The notes: a model not told the origin generated them from the sequence alone. Shown: positions 8,961 through 17,410, numbered from the stretch's first letter. The stretch: 41,141 nucleotides of DNA from Actinomadura kijaniata NBRC 14229 (GCF_001552175.1 NZ_BCQR01000112.1:1-41141); one strand, 5' to 3'. Numbers and translations: made by a program.

Positions 8961-10613
8961 GTGATTTCCGTGGCCATGGGGCCGCACCACCGGGCGGCCA
9001 CGCTGCGCGACCTCGCCGAGAACGAGTTCGACGTCCTGGTCGTCGGCGGCGGCATCGTCGGCGCGGGCACCGCGCTCGACGCGGTCTCCCGGGGGCTCAG
9101 CGTCGCCCTCGTCGAGGCCCGCGACTGGGCGGCCGGAACCTCCAGCCGCTCCTCCAAGCTGATCCACGGCGGCCTGCGCTACCTGGAGCAGCGCGACTTC
9201 GGCCTCGTCCGCGAGGCCCTGCGGGAACGCAGCCTCCTGCTGACCACCCTCGCCCCGCACCTGGTGCGCCCGGTGCAGTTCCTCTACCCGCTGCGCAACC
9301 GCATCTGGGAACGCGCCTACGTCGGCGCGGGCGTGACCCTCTACGACACGATGGGCGGCTCACGCGCCCTGCCCTGGCACCGCCAGCTCAGCCGCCGCGC
9401 CGCCCTGCGCATCGCCCCGGCCCTCCGCCACGACGCGTTCGTCGGAGCCGTGCAGTACTACGACGCCCAGGTGGACGACGCCCGCTACACGATGACGGTC
9501 GCCCGGACGGCGGCCCAGTACGGCGCCCGCGTCGCCACCGGCGCCGAGGTCACCGGCTTCCTGCGCGAGGGGGATCGGGTGACCGGCGCGACGGTCCGCG
9601 ACCACGGGACCGGCCGGGAGATCACCGTCCGGGCCCGCCGCGTCGTCAACACCACCGGCGTGTGGACCGACGACGCCCAGCGGATGGCGGAGACGCGCCC
9701 GGCGTTCACCGTCCAGGCGTCCAAGGGCGTGCACATCGTGGTGCCCCGCGACCGCATCCCCATGCGGACCGGCCTGATCACGCGCACGCCCAGGAGCGTC
9801 CTGTTCATCATCCCGTGGGGCCGCCACTGGATCATCGGCACCACCGACACCCCGTGGAACGACGCCCCGGACGCCCCCACCGCCGACCACGCCGACATCG
9901 ACTACATCCTCGACCAGGCCAACGCCTGGCTGCGCGTCCCGCTGACCCACGACGACATCGAGGGCGTCTACGCGGGCCTGCGCCCCCTCCTGCGCGGCGA
10001 CACCGACGACACCACCCGCCTGTCCCGCGAGCACACGGTCGCCGAACCCGTTCCGGGCCTGGTCGTCGTCGCGGGCGGGAAGTTCACGACGTACCGGGTG
10101 ATGGCCGAGGACGCCGTGGACGCCGCGGTCCGGGAACTGGAGAAGGAGGTCCCCTCCTCGGCCACGGCCCGCCTGCCCCTGATCGGGGCGGTCGGCTACG
10201 AGGTCCTGTGGAACGACCGCCGCCGCATCGCCGCCGACGCGGACCTGCACGTGGCCCGCGTCGAGCACCTCCTGCGCCGCTACGGCTCCTGCGTCCACGA
10301 GGTCCTGGAGCTGGTCAGGGCCGACCCGTCGCTGGGCGACCCGATCCCCGGCGCCGAGGACTACCTGAGGGCCGAGGTGGTCTACGCGGTCTCCCACGAG
10401 GGCGCGCGGACCCTGGAGGACGTCCTGACCCGCCGCACGAGGATCTCGATCGAGACCAGGGACGGCGGCCTGGCGGCGGCCGACCACGTGGCGGCGCTGA
10501 TCGCCCCGTTCCTGGACTGGACCGACGCCCGGCGGACCGACGAGCTGACCCACTACAAGACCCACATCACCAAGGAGCGCCACGAGACCCCGACCCTCCT
10601 CCCCGCCGCGTGA
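8961..10613 (+). CDS. glpD: Aerobic glycerol-3-phosphate dehydrogenase (FAD-dependent)
   Basis: A 550-residue flavoprotein that oxidises sn-glycerol 3-phosphate to dihydroxyacetone phosphate and passes electrons to the quinone pool at the inner face of the membrane. The FAD-binding VVGGGIVGAGTALDA lies at about 27-41. SSRSSKLIHGGLRYLE is the DAO-family signature of GlpD, with GRHWIIGTTDTPW and KFTTYRVMAEDAVD further on. The C-terminal domain characteristic of GlpD is present. GTG 8961 is used because AGGAGA lies 6-7 nt before it; an in-frame ATG five codons later is the alternative. It ends the glycerol operon and is followed by a hairpin. Confidence 0.93.
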   Translation: MISVAMGPHHRAATLRDLAENEFDVLVVGGGIVGAGTALDAVSRGLSVALVEARDWAAGTSSRSSKLIHGGLRYLEQRDFGLVREALRERSLLLTTLAPHLVRPVQFLYPLRNRIWERAYVGAGVTLYDTMGGSRALPWHRQLSRRAALRIAPALRHDAFVGAVQYYDAQVDDARYTMTVARTAAQYGARVATGAEVTGFLREGDRVTGATVRDHGTGREITVRARRVVNTTGVWTDDAQRMAETRPAFTVQASKGVHIVVPRDRIPMRTGLITRTPRSVLFIIPWGRHWIIGTTDTPWNDAPDAPTADHADIDYILDQANAWLRVPLTHDDIEGVYAGLRPLLRGDTDDTTRLSREHTVAEPVPGLVVVAGGKFTTYRVMAEDAVDAAVRELEKEVPSSATARLPLIGAVGYEVLWNDRRRIAADADLHVARVEHLLRRYGSCVHEVLELVRADPSLGDPIPGAEDYLRAEVVYAVSHEGARTLEDVLTRRTRISIETRDGGLAAADHVAALIAPFLDWTDARRTDELTHYKTHITKERHETPTLLPAA

Positions 10614-10621
10614 CCCGGCCC

Positions 10622-10655
10622 GTGGTGTGTGCCCGGCGCAGCGGGCGCACATCAC
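10622..10655 (+). terminator. Terminator hairpin after glpD
   Basis: GTGGTGTGTGCCCG (10622-10635) pairs with CGGGCGCACATCAC (10642-10655) over 14 positions, two of them G-U, with a 6-nt loop. It begins 8 bp past the glpD stop and is followed by GAAAA. Confidence 0.6.
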
Positions 10656-10694
10656 GAAAAGGCCGGACCCGCCGACTTCGACGGTGGCCGCCGC

Positions 10695-10700
10695 TAGCTT
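10695..10700 (+). promoter_or_regulatory. -10 element of a predicted leaderless promoter for the WD40-like gene
   Basis: TAGCTT ends 7 nt before the ATG at 10708, and no Shine-Dalgarno sequence is present. This is the spacing at which actinobacterial leaderless mRNAs begin at or next to the start codon. No good -35 hexamer was found. Confidence 0.4.
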
Positions 10701-10707
10701 GCTGATC

Positions 10708-12843
10708 ATGACGGAGGACACCACCGCCCTGGTCAACGACGACCCCCGGAAGGTCCGCGACCGGACGCCGATCCACCAGACCTCGTACCACCTGCACCGG
10801 GACATGCCCCCGTGGGCGCGTCGGCAGATCCTCGCGCTGGACGCGGCGCGCTTCGGCGACCGGACGCTGTCCACCCGGATCCTCGCGACGCCCGTCCCCG
10901 GCGAACCGGACGCCGAGTGGACGGTGGACTGGTCCACGGGCGCCCAGGTCGACCCCCGGTTGCGCGCGACGATCCCCGTCGGCCGGCACTCGGTGGAGGC
11001 GGCCACCCCGATCACGATCGACGGACGGCCGCACATCGTCAGCGGCGACCAGGGCGGAACGGCGTTCCTGTGGGACGCGACCACCGGCGAACGGGTCGGC
11101 GGGCCCATGAGGTGCGGCGACGAGGAGACCTGGGTGGAGGCCGTGGCGACGCTGGAGATCGACGGCCGCCCGCACGCCGTCACCGCCGGAACCGACGAGT
11201 TCGTGCGGGTCTGGGACCTCACCACCCGCAAGAAGGTGGCCACGTACGAGTCCCCGTTCCGATGGGTCAAGTCCCTGGCCGCCATCGCCGCCGGGGGACG
11301 CGCGTACGCCGTGGCCAGCTACACCAACGACGGCGCCACGAACGAGGGCCTGATCCGCTGCTGGGGCCTGCCCACCGGCGCGACGCCGGACTGCCCCGAC
11401 GACGAGGAACTCGCCGCCGTGGCCGCCGTGGTGATCGACGGCCGTCCGCACGCGGTCGCCGGTTTCCGGGACGGCGCCCTGCTGGTCTGGGACATGGCCA
11501 CCGGCGCTCCGACCTGCCAGCGTCCGCGCGGCCACGACACGGCGGTGAACACGGTGACGCCCGTCGTCATCGACGGCCGCCCCCACGCCATCACCACCGC
11601 CCGCGACGGAACGGCGTTCCTGTGGGACCTGACCACCGGCGAGCAGGTCGGCGCGCCGCTGCTCGACCCGTCCGAACGCGCGTCCCGCATCGCCGCCGTG
11701 GACCTCGACGGCCGCCCGCACGCCCTCGTCCTGAGGCGCGACAACACCCTCGCCCTCCTCGATCTCGACACCCGCCGCGAGGTGATCGAGAGGCTGTCGC
11801 TCAACCCCGCCGAGTCCGTGGCCGCCGCCGTGATCGACGGCCGCCCCCACGCGGTCGCCGGCCACTCCGACGGCACCGTCAGGATCTGGGAGCTGCGCCC
11901 GCTCCCCCCGGACGACCGCCGGATCCCCGGCCACCAGCGGATGATCAAGTCGATGGCCACGGTCGACCTCGACGGCCGCCCCCACATCGTTTCCGGCGAC
12001 TTCGCCGGAAACGTCCGAACCTGGGACCCGGTCACCGGCGCCCCCGGCGCCACCCTGAAGACCGACGGGCTCTCCGCCGACGTCGCCCGCGCCACGTTCC
12101 GGCTCGACGGCCGCCCCCACGCCGTCATCACCCAGGGTTCCTCTGGCACGGCGGCGGTGTGGGACCTGGTCAACGGCACCCGGGTCGGCGACCCGTTCAC
12201 CATCAGGAGCGGCCACCGCATCATCGTCAACGCGTTGGCCACGGTGACGATCGACAGCCGTCCCCACGCGGCCCTTTGCACCTTCAACGGAGAGCTGCAC
12301 CTCTGGGACCTCGCCGCCCGCCAGTGGGTCGGCGAACCGTGGAGCAGCGACGAATACTGGCGGGAAGCGGCCCCGGTGGAGATCGACGGACGGCCGCACC
12401 TGATCATCGCCGTACGGGGCGGCGCGCTGCGGCTCTGGGACCTGACCACCTGCGGCCCGGTGGGCGACCCGCTGACCGGCCACGACGAGTCCGTCAGCGC
12501 CATCACCACCACAACGGTCGACGGCCGCCCCCACGCCATCACGGGGAGCTCGGACCGAACCGTCCGCCTCTGGGACCTGGCCGCCGGCGTCCAGGTCGGC
12601 GACCCCATCACCGCCCACGAGTGGGAGGTGAACGCCGTGGCCGTGGGCACCCTCGGCGGCCGCCGGGTCATCGCGACCGGAGGCGACGACCACGCGGTCC
12701 GCCTCTGGGACCTCGCCACCAGGGAACAGGTGGGCCGGGACCTGAACTTCACCTGGAAGGTCTTCGGTGTGGAGATCCTCCCGGACGACCGGATCGCCGT
12801 GGCCTTCGGCCAGGAGGTCGCCGTCCTGACCAGGACGGCATAG
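10708..12843 (+). CDS. WD40-type beta-propeller repeat protein with about 14 DGRPHA-type blades
   Basis: A 711-residue protein with no signal peptide and no kinase or other enzymatic domain. After about 95 N-terminal residues it consists of roughly 14 repeats of about 45 residues. Each repeat has a strand IDGRPHAV, a turn with a DGT- or DRT-like segment, and a closing VRLWDLTTGEQVG strand. The last few are the best conserved and the 14th is partial. Such repeats fold as beta-propeller blades, and 14 would make two seven-bladed propellers. Propellers usually act as protein-binding scaffolds; nothing here names the partner. The start is the ATG 7 nt after TAGCTT. Earlier in-frame codons fall in the glpD terminator. 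Confidence 0.75.
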   Translation: MTEDTTALVNDDPRKVRDRTPIHQTSYHLHRDMPPWARRQILALDAARFGDRTLSTRILATPVPGEPDAEWTVDWSTGAQVDPRLRATIPVGRHSVEAATPITIDGRPHIVSGDQGGTAFLWDATTGERVGGPMRCGDEETWVEAVATLEIDGRPHAVTAGTDEFVRVWDLTTRKKVATYESPFRWVKSLAAIAAGGRAYAVASYTNDGATNEGLIRCWGLPTGATPDCPDDEELAAVAAVVIDGRPHAVAGFRDGALLVWDMATGAPTCQRPRGHDTAVNTVTPVVIDGRPHAITTARDGTAFLWDLTTGEQVGAPLLDPSERASRIAAVDLDGRPHALVLRRDNTLALLDLDTRREVIERLSLNPAESVAAAVIDGRPHAVAGHSDGTVRIWELRPLPPDDRRIPGHQRMIKSMATVDLDGRPHIVSGDFAGNVRTWDPVTGAPGATLKTDGLSADVARATFRLDGRPHAVITQGSSGTAAVWDLVNGTRVGDPFTIRSGHRIIVNALATVTIDSRPHAALCTFNGELHLWDLAARQWVGEPWSSDEYWREAAPVEIDGRPHLIIAVRGGALRLWDLTTCGPVGDPLTGHDESVSAITTTTVDGRPHAITGSSDRTVRLWDLAAGVQVGDPITAHEWEVNAVAVGTLGGRRVIATGGDDHAVRLWDLATREQVGRDLNFTWKVFGVEILPDDRIAVAFGQEVAVLTRTA

Positions 12844-12858
12844 CCCCTGGGGGCCAGT

Positions 12859-12899
12859 CGGACCGGACAAGATGGGATCTCGGCTCCTTGTCCGGTCCG
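12859..12899 (+). terminator. Terminator hairpin after the WD40-like gene
   Basis: CGGACCGGACAAG (12859-12871) and CTTGTCCGGTCCG (12887-12899) form a perfect 13-bp stem with a 15-nt loop, starting 15 bp after the stop codon. Confidence 0.65.
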
Positions 12900-12955
12900 C
12901 GCACGGTCGGCATGGTCGGTGGTCCCGGAAAGATCACCGACATCGAGGAGCAGCG

Positions 12956-13384
12956 GTGCGAAAGATCGTTCGCAGGACCCTGGCCGTCGGCACGGCCACC
13001 GCCGCGGGGGTGACCGTGCTGGGCGCGACGGGAACGGCCCAGGCCGCCATCAAGCCCAGCGCCACGGTCAGCTGCACCAGTAAGCAGGGCGACAAGGGAA
13101 CGCTGTACTTCTACAAGACCGATCTCTACGGCTACAAGGCCACCTACAAGATCAAGCTCAAGGGCCACGGCACCCGCACCGCCAACGACGTCGAGTTCTC
13201 GGACGACGGCCTCCTCACCGGCACCGAGAAGCACGTCACGAGGAAGGCGAAGTCCGACAACAAGGTCCACACCCTGTTCGACCAGACCTACACCCGGACC
13301 CGCGGCTACATCAAGGTCAAGTTCATCTTCGACATCCCCAAGGTCAAAGACCACTGGTGCACCACGAAGAAGAAGTGGATCTGA
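12956..13384 (+). CDS. Small secreted protein of unknown function
   Basis: A 142-residue protein with a classical signal peptide: MRKIVRR, a hydrophobic core, and a likely cleavage site AQA-A after residue 30. The mature part is about 112 residues and lysine/tyrosine-rich, with only two cysteines (C40 and C135), which could form one disulfide across nearly the whole chain. Predicted composition is beta-rich (alternating TYKIKLKGHG, YIKVKFIFDIP). I do not recognise the family. The GTG start at 12956 follows GAGGAG 4-5 nt upstream. It is expressed apart from the WD40-like gene, which has its own terminator. Confidence 0.7.
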   Translation: MRKIVRRTLAVGTATAAGVTVLGATGTAQAAIKPSATVSCTSKQGDKGTLYFYKTDLYGYKATYKIKLKGHGTRTANDVEFSDDGLLTGTEKHVTRKAKSDNKVHTLFDQTYTRTRGYIKVKFIFDIPKVKDHWCTTKKKWI

Positions 13385-13420
13385 CACCACCCCACCACCG
13401 GACGGTCCCACGAACGCGGA

Positions 13421-13454
13421 AGAGGCCCGTCTCTCTCACGAGAGACGGGCCTCT
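13421..13454. terminator. Terminator hairpin, probably the original terminator of tRNA-Pro
   Basis: AGAGGCCCGTCTCT (13421-13434) and AGAGACGGGCCTCT (13441-13454) form a perfect 14-bp stem with loop CTCACG. On the minus strand it follows the 3' tRNA remnant in the same layout as the hairpin at 21301-21339 follows the intact tRNA. It also lies 37 bp past the secreted-protein gene and may serve both. Confidence 0.7.
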
Positions 13455-13464
13455 GACCTGCTGC

Positions 13465-13516
13465 TCAACCTGTCGGGGTGGCGGGATTTGAACCCACGAC
13501 CTCTTCGTCCCGAACG
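13465..13516. repeat. attL: 52-bp direct repeat containing the last 44 nt of tRNA-Pro
   Basis: Identical to 21348-21399. With one mismatch (13464 versus 21347) the similarity extends 17 bp further left, to 13448 and 21331. In tRNA orientation the repeat starts in the anticodon arm and includes the T-arm and acceptor 3' strand (13473-13516). This is the displaced original 3' end of the gene. Confidence 0.9.
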
Positions 13517-13634
13517 CCCATCCCCGTCAAAACAAACCCTCGCCCCCACGCACCATCCCTGTGAAATCGCAGGTAGAAGCCCTATAAAGGATGCCAACGA
13601 GTACCAGCCAAGATCTCCCGTCACACAACGTCCA

Positions 13635-13651
13635 GGGTCAAACAAGGGTCA
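13635..13651. repeat. Pair of GGGTCA direct repeats upstream of the integrase
   Basis: GGGTCA occurs at 13635-13640 and 13646-13651, 11 bp apart, so on the same face of the helix, between attL and the integrase start. Arm-type integrase sites or an operator are possible. The rest of 13517-13678 shows no gene. Confidence 0.3.
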
Positions 13652-13678
13652 GACGATCGAGTGAAAGATCAGCTCCCC

Positions 13679-15012
13679 ATGGGCCACTCCCGCAAGCGCC
13701 TCGGCAAGGACGGCAAGCCCCGCTACACCGCCTACGACGACATCCGAGGCAACCGCCGCTCAGCAGGCACGTACTCCTCCAAGAAGGATGCCGATAAGGC
13801 CTGGCAACGAGCCGAGGCCGAGGTTTCCAAGGGCCGAGTAGGCGATCCATCCCGCGGCAAGCAACGCTTCCAGGACTACGTAGAGAAGACGTGGCTCCCG
13901 AACCACCAGATCGAGGCGAGCACCCGCGAGGCTTACACGTACTCCCTCTACAAGCACCTTTTACCGGAGTTCGGCGGCATGAGGATGATCGACATCCTCC
14001 CCGAACACGTCCACATCTGGGTGGCCAAGCTCAAGGACCAGGGCGTCACCCCCGCCACGATCCGCTACAACAAGATCCTCCTGAGCGCGATCTTCACCAC
14101 CGCCCTGAACAACCAGGTCACCTACATCCACCCCTGCCACGGAGTGAAGACGCCTCCGGTCCCGAAGAAGCCCCTCCAGATCATCACGCCTGAGCAGTTC
14201 GACGACGTCTACCACGCCCTCCCCAACGGGGACTTCCGTCTCCTCACCGAAACCGAGATCGAAAGCGGCCTCCGCTGGGGCGAACTCACCGAACTCCGCG
14301 TGAAGGACCTGAACACCCGAACCCGCATCCTCACCGTCAGCCGAACTGTCATCGAGGTAGACCCGAAGTTCCACCCCACCAACGGCCGATTCCTGGTGAA
14401 GGACTACCCGAAGGACAAGGAGTACCGGCGCTTCAAACTCAGCGCCCAGATCACCGACAAGCTAGAGAAGCACATCAAAACAAACAATCTGACCAGCGAA
14501 GACCTACTCTTCGCCCTCCGTCAGGACGACACCCAGACCACCCGCACTCGGGACCTGGAACCACCCACCGCCCTTGGCATGACCAAGCCCAACGAGGAGG
14601 GCCGCAGCTACCGCCACGCCACCCTGAGCGCCTACACCGCTGGCAAGTGCCGCTGCGACCATTGCAAAGCGCCTTCGCCCGCTACCGAGCCGCCCGCCGC
14701 AACAAGGGCAAGGACAACCCCCGCAAGCCACGCACCCGCGAAACCGATGGCCACATCCCCAGCAACTGGTTCCGCCGCAAGATCTGGAACCCCGCCGTCG
14801 AAGCCGCCTGCCTGGACTTCAGACCCACGATGCGCGACCTACGCCACGCGCACGCCTCCTGGCTCCTACACGGCGGCGCAGGCCTCCAGGTCGTGAAGGA
14901 ACGTCTAGGCCACCCCTCAATCGCAACCACAGAACGCTACCTGCACACCCTCCCCAACACCGACGAAACCGCCCTGGATGCTCTGGCTAAGACGCGTAGA
15001 AGAGCGAAGTAG
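13679..15012 (+). pseudogene. Tyrosine recombinase (integrase) with a frameshift before the catalytic C-terminus
   Basis: The first frame gives the N-terminal arm-binding part (RKRLGKDGKPRYTAYDD), a SAM-like core-binding domain (about 63-150) and the first catalytic Arg in SGLRWGELTEL (R199). After the Cys-rich KCRCDHCK segment the frame is lost at the AAA run 14666-14668, where one base seems missing. The second frame continues SAFARYRAARRNKG and holds the remaining catalytic motifs: RDLRHAHASWLL, LGH and the nucleophile Tyr in TERYLHTLP. Canonical HxLRH has Arg instead of the first His. As read, translation stops at 14896 without the active-site Tyr, so the product would be inactive. Start ATG 13679; GTG 13661 is an in-frame alternative. 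Confidence 0.8.
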
Positions 15013-15015
15013 AGC

Positions 15016-15936
15016 CTATGGCTTATCCATCTCGTACCAGCGGCGATAGCGGAGACTCGGCTGGAGCAAGCTGTCGGACTTTGTTTGATTGCATTCCTCA
15101 CAAAGCATTTGGATGTTTGTAACATCGTTTAGTCCACCGCGAGCCAAGGGGATTATATGGTCGAATTCTTGCTTGGGAATCGAATCACTAAGTCCCGATA
15201 TATCTCTTCCGCAGTGGGCGCATCGTCCATGTTCCCGAAAATAAACAGCCCGCTTTACCCATTGAGGAATTCGGACCCTCTTAAGGCTTCCCTCCTTGTC
15301 AAACAGGGTGGCAAGTTTATGGCTGCTTCCGAGAGTCTCGGGTCCAAGGTCGCGTATATGCATTGCTATGAAGCTGTTCAAGCCTGCGAGCAGGACGCGA
15401 TTCTGGAATGTGAGATGGAACACTTCATCGGATATCTTGGTCAAGAGGGTTTCATAATCCTGGGTCAGTCGGAGATCTAGGAAGTATTCGTAGCAAGCAT
15501 CCGCGACTAGGGTTGAGTCTTTCCATCTTGTGGCGTTTGGGCCAATTTCTGGTGCGGGAACTATATCTCCGTGTGGCGGGGGGACTTCAAAGGCTTCGCC
15601 AGATATGCCATATCCCTGCATTGCGATATCGACAGGAAGTCGACGTTGTACTTCAATCTTTCCCGACTCGGAAACTTGCTCTAGTGTCACGTATGGCCCA
15701 CTCGTGTCCCTGGTGAACATTTCATCGGCCACCCATCTGGCAAATTTGTGGACCAGGCTTTCTTTCTGCCAGTTTGGCAAGAAATCGATTATTCCATCGT
15801 CAACCGTAATTTCTTCGAGTTCGCACAGGAAGGCAAACGGCTCCTCGGCAATGGCTGCAAGGTGGCTTGCTATTTCATAGGTGCGGAAGTAGTGGTGGTC
15901 TATCCATGAATTATTTACACGCCCTCTTCTTCTCAT
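15016..15936 (-). CDS. HNH endonuclease of the integrative element
   Basis: About 306 residues. The C-terminal HNH domain (about 239-284) has the zinc knuckles CAHCGRD and CEECNQTKSD around the catalytic FDHIIPLARGGLNDVTNIQ. This is a ββα-metal nuclease fold that cuts DNA. The N-terminal 230 residues are of a kind I do not recognise and presumably set specificity. ATG 15934-15936 is preferred because GGAG lies 6 nt before it; an ATG 33 bp upstream lacks a ribosome site. The gene is markedly less GC-rich than the window, with codons ending in A/T, which points to recent acquisition. It converges on the integrase with a 3-bp gap. Defence (restriction) is a reasonable guess, but no methyltransferase accompanies it. 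Confidence 0.75.
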   Translation of the reverse strand: MRRRGRVNNSWIDHHYFRTYEIASHLAAIAEEPFAFLCELEEITVDDGIIDFLPNWQKESLVHKFARWVADEMFTRDTSGPYVTLEQVSESGKIEVQRRLPVDIAMQGYGISGEAFEVPPPHGDIVPAPEIGPNATRWKDSTLVADACYEYFLDLRLTQDYETLLTKISDEVFHLTFQNRVLLAGLNSFIAMHIRDLGPETLGSSHKLATLFDKEGSLKRVRIPQWVKRAVYFREHGRCAHCGRDISGLSDSIPKQEFDHIIPLARGGLNDVTNIQMLCEECNQTKSDSLLQPSLRYRRWYEMDKP

Positions 15937-16075
15937 TGAAAACTCCAGGGGGTTGGTGGCGACTCTCATGATAGTGCCGAATTATTCCCTTTGCAAGGGA
16001 TTTGCATTTTGCTGCACCCAAGGTGGAAAACGTATACTGGGTGGATTGATTTGTGTCCTTCGATAGAAGCTTAAT

Positions 16076-16561
16076 TCAGAGGAGCTCTTTTGTTTTCGAC
16101 TCCCCAGCAATCCATGCTTGGGTGTCGAGGAGTTCACACCAGACGACCTTGCCGCCGGTGGTGGGGAAGAAGTAGTTCCAGCGGTGTGACAGGGCTTTCA
16201 CCAGGTGCAGGCCGCGGCCGGTTTCGGCGTCGAGGGCAGTGGGCTTGGCGATCGGGGGTTGGAGGCTGGAGTCCCAGACCTCGATCAGGAGGCGGTGGTG
16301 GTTGCTGGACAGGCGCATTTGGATCGGCGGGACGCCGATCAGGGAGGTGTAGCCGTGCTGCTCGACGTCTACGCCGGCCGCTCGGTACGCGTTGGTGATC
16401 AGCTCGCTAACCAGGAGTTCGGCGGTGTCGGTGAGATCGGGCATTCGCCAGCGGGTGAGGATGTCGCGTAGGTGCTTGCGGGCCCAACGGGCGGCGCTGG
16501 GGAGGCAGGCGAACTCGGTCTCGTCGCGGAGTGGCCAGGAGGCGCGGCGGGGGTCGGGCAT
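16076..16561 (-). CDS. RsbW-like ATP-binding protein (HATPase_c_2)
   Basis: A 161-residue stand-alone GHKL ATPase domain resembling anti-sigma-factor kinases. The N-box is SELITNAYRAAG (about 52-63), the G1 box is EVWDSSLQPP (94-103) and the G2 box is GRGLHLVKALSHRW (115-128). There is no dimerisation or phospho-acceptor domain, so it is not a sensor kinase. Such proteins phosphorylate anti-anti-sigma factors or bind sigma factors; many actinomycete paralogues have no known partner. The ATG at 16559-16561 has GGAG 7 nt upstream. It is divergent from the XRE remnant across a 228-bp region, an arrangement common in actinobacteria. No sigma factor or STAS protein is in the element. Confidence 0.75.
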   Translation of the reverse strand: MPDPRRASWPLRDETEFACLPSAARWARKHLRDILTRWRMPDLTDTAELLVSELITNAYRAAGVDVEQHGYTSLIGVPPIQMRLSSNHHRLLIEVWDSSLQPPIAKPTALDAETGRGLHLVKALSHRWNYFFPTTGGKVVWCELLDTQAWIAGESKTKELL

Positions 16562-16789
16562 GGCTGGTCTCCGATTCTTGGGCGGTGGGCGGGCTGGCGT
16601 GATATACCGGGCTTGATCACATTGTGTGCTCGCTTGTTGACGTGGTGCGTCTACGGAACTCCCGTTCGCTCCAGGGCGGCCAGAGCGGGGATGGGGCATC
16701 GTCGAGGCATCGCTGGCGCATCGTGCGGGTTGACCTGCGGGAGCGGGCGTCTCACCGTCAAGGTGGAGTCGGGAGCCGGGAGGTGAACG

Positions 16790-17410
16790 ATGGGGATCAA
16801 GCGGTCCCGCCTGGCGCAGCAGCGTCGCGTCGCCGGGCACAGCCAGGAGCAGCTCGCCGAGAGGCTGGGGGTAGAGCGCTCGACGGTGGGCCGTTGGGAT
16901 CGTGCTGAGACCGACTCACTGCCCTACATCCGTCCCCGGCTGGCCGCTGAGCTGATGGTCTCGCTGGAGGAAGCCGTTCTGCTGGATGACGTGCAGGCGG
17001 TCGAGGCCCATCCTGATGAGCGCCTTGGGCATGTCCTGAGTAATCCGGCCGGTGTTGACCTGGTCACTACCGCTCATCTGCGGCAGCGGGTGCAGCAGCT
17101 CACCGCCGACTACGACCGGATGCCGTCGGCGCTGCTGTTGGCAGCGGCCGGGTAGTGCCACGGGCAGGTCGCCTATCTGAGGCAGAACGCGCCGACCGGG
17201 CGAGTGCTACGGGAGCTCTTCGAGCTCGAAGCGGAGTCGGCCACGCTGATGGGCCAACTGGTGTGGGACGCCTCGCAGCGCCGGGATCACGCGACGACCC
17301 TCACGTACTTCGAGGCGGCGGTGACGGCCGCCCAGCAGATCGGGGACCGGTTCACCGAAGCCCATGCGCAACTGCGGAAGAGCTACGTCGCGCTGTATGG
17401 GCTGCGCGGC
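16790..17410 (+). pseudogene. XRE-family regulator remnant (HTH plus start of a TPR-like domain), interrupted by TAG
   Basis: ATG 16790 follows GGGAGGTG. The first 121 residues include a Cro/CI helix-turn-helix (LAQQRRVAGHSQEQLAERLGV, then STVGRWDR). The frame hits TAG at 17153-17155 but continues openly as CHGQVAYLRQ, LRELFELEAESATLMGQL and AAVTAAQQIGDRF. That matches the helical repeat domain of long actinomycete XRE regulators, so the stop is a point mutation, probably from CAG. The homology ends near 17400, where the frame changes to a different protein tail. A truncated 121-residue HTH protein could still be made and bind DNA. Confidence 0.65.

Noticed and set aside
6485..9157. Long open frame on the minus strand opposite glpF and glpK2
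   Set aside because: Gly/Val/Asp/Gln-rich antisense shadow of GC-rich genes; no motif and no ribosome site.
11000..12800. Regular repeats that might be a CRISPR array or tandem DNA repeat
   Set aside because: The period of about 130-140 bp is coding, with codon-level variation; it encodes beta-propeller blades. No CRISPR repeats or cas genes were seen anywhere in the window.
10567..12870. Open frames on both strands within the WD40-like gene
   Set aside because: The repetitive DNA of the propeller blades gives repetitive shadow frames; only the frame from 10708 shows propeller strands.
13473..13516. A second tRNA-Pro gene
   Set aside because: Only the 3' 44 nt are present; no D-arm or 5' acceptor strand. 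It is the displaced end at attL.
14640..14680. Programmed -1 frameshifting to make full-length integrase
   Set aside because: The slip site context (TTGCAAAGCG) is not a good slippery heptamer and no downstream stimulatory structure was evident; a simple indel is more likely.
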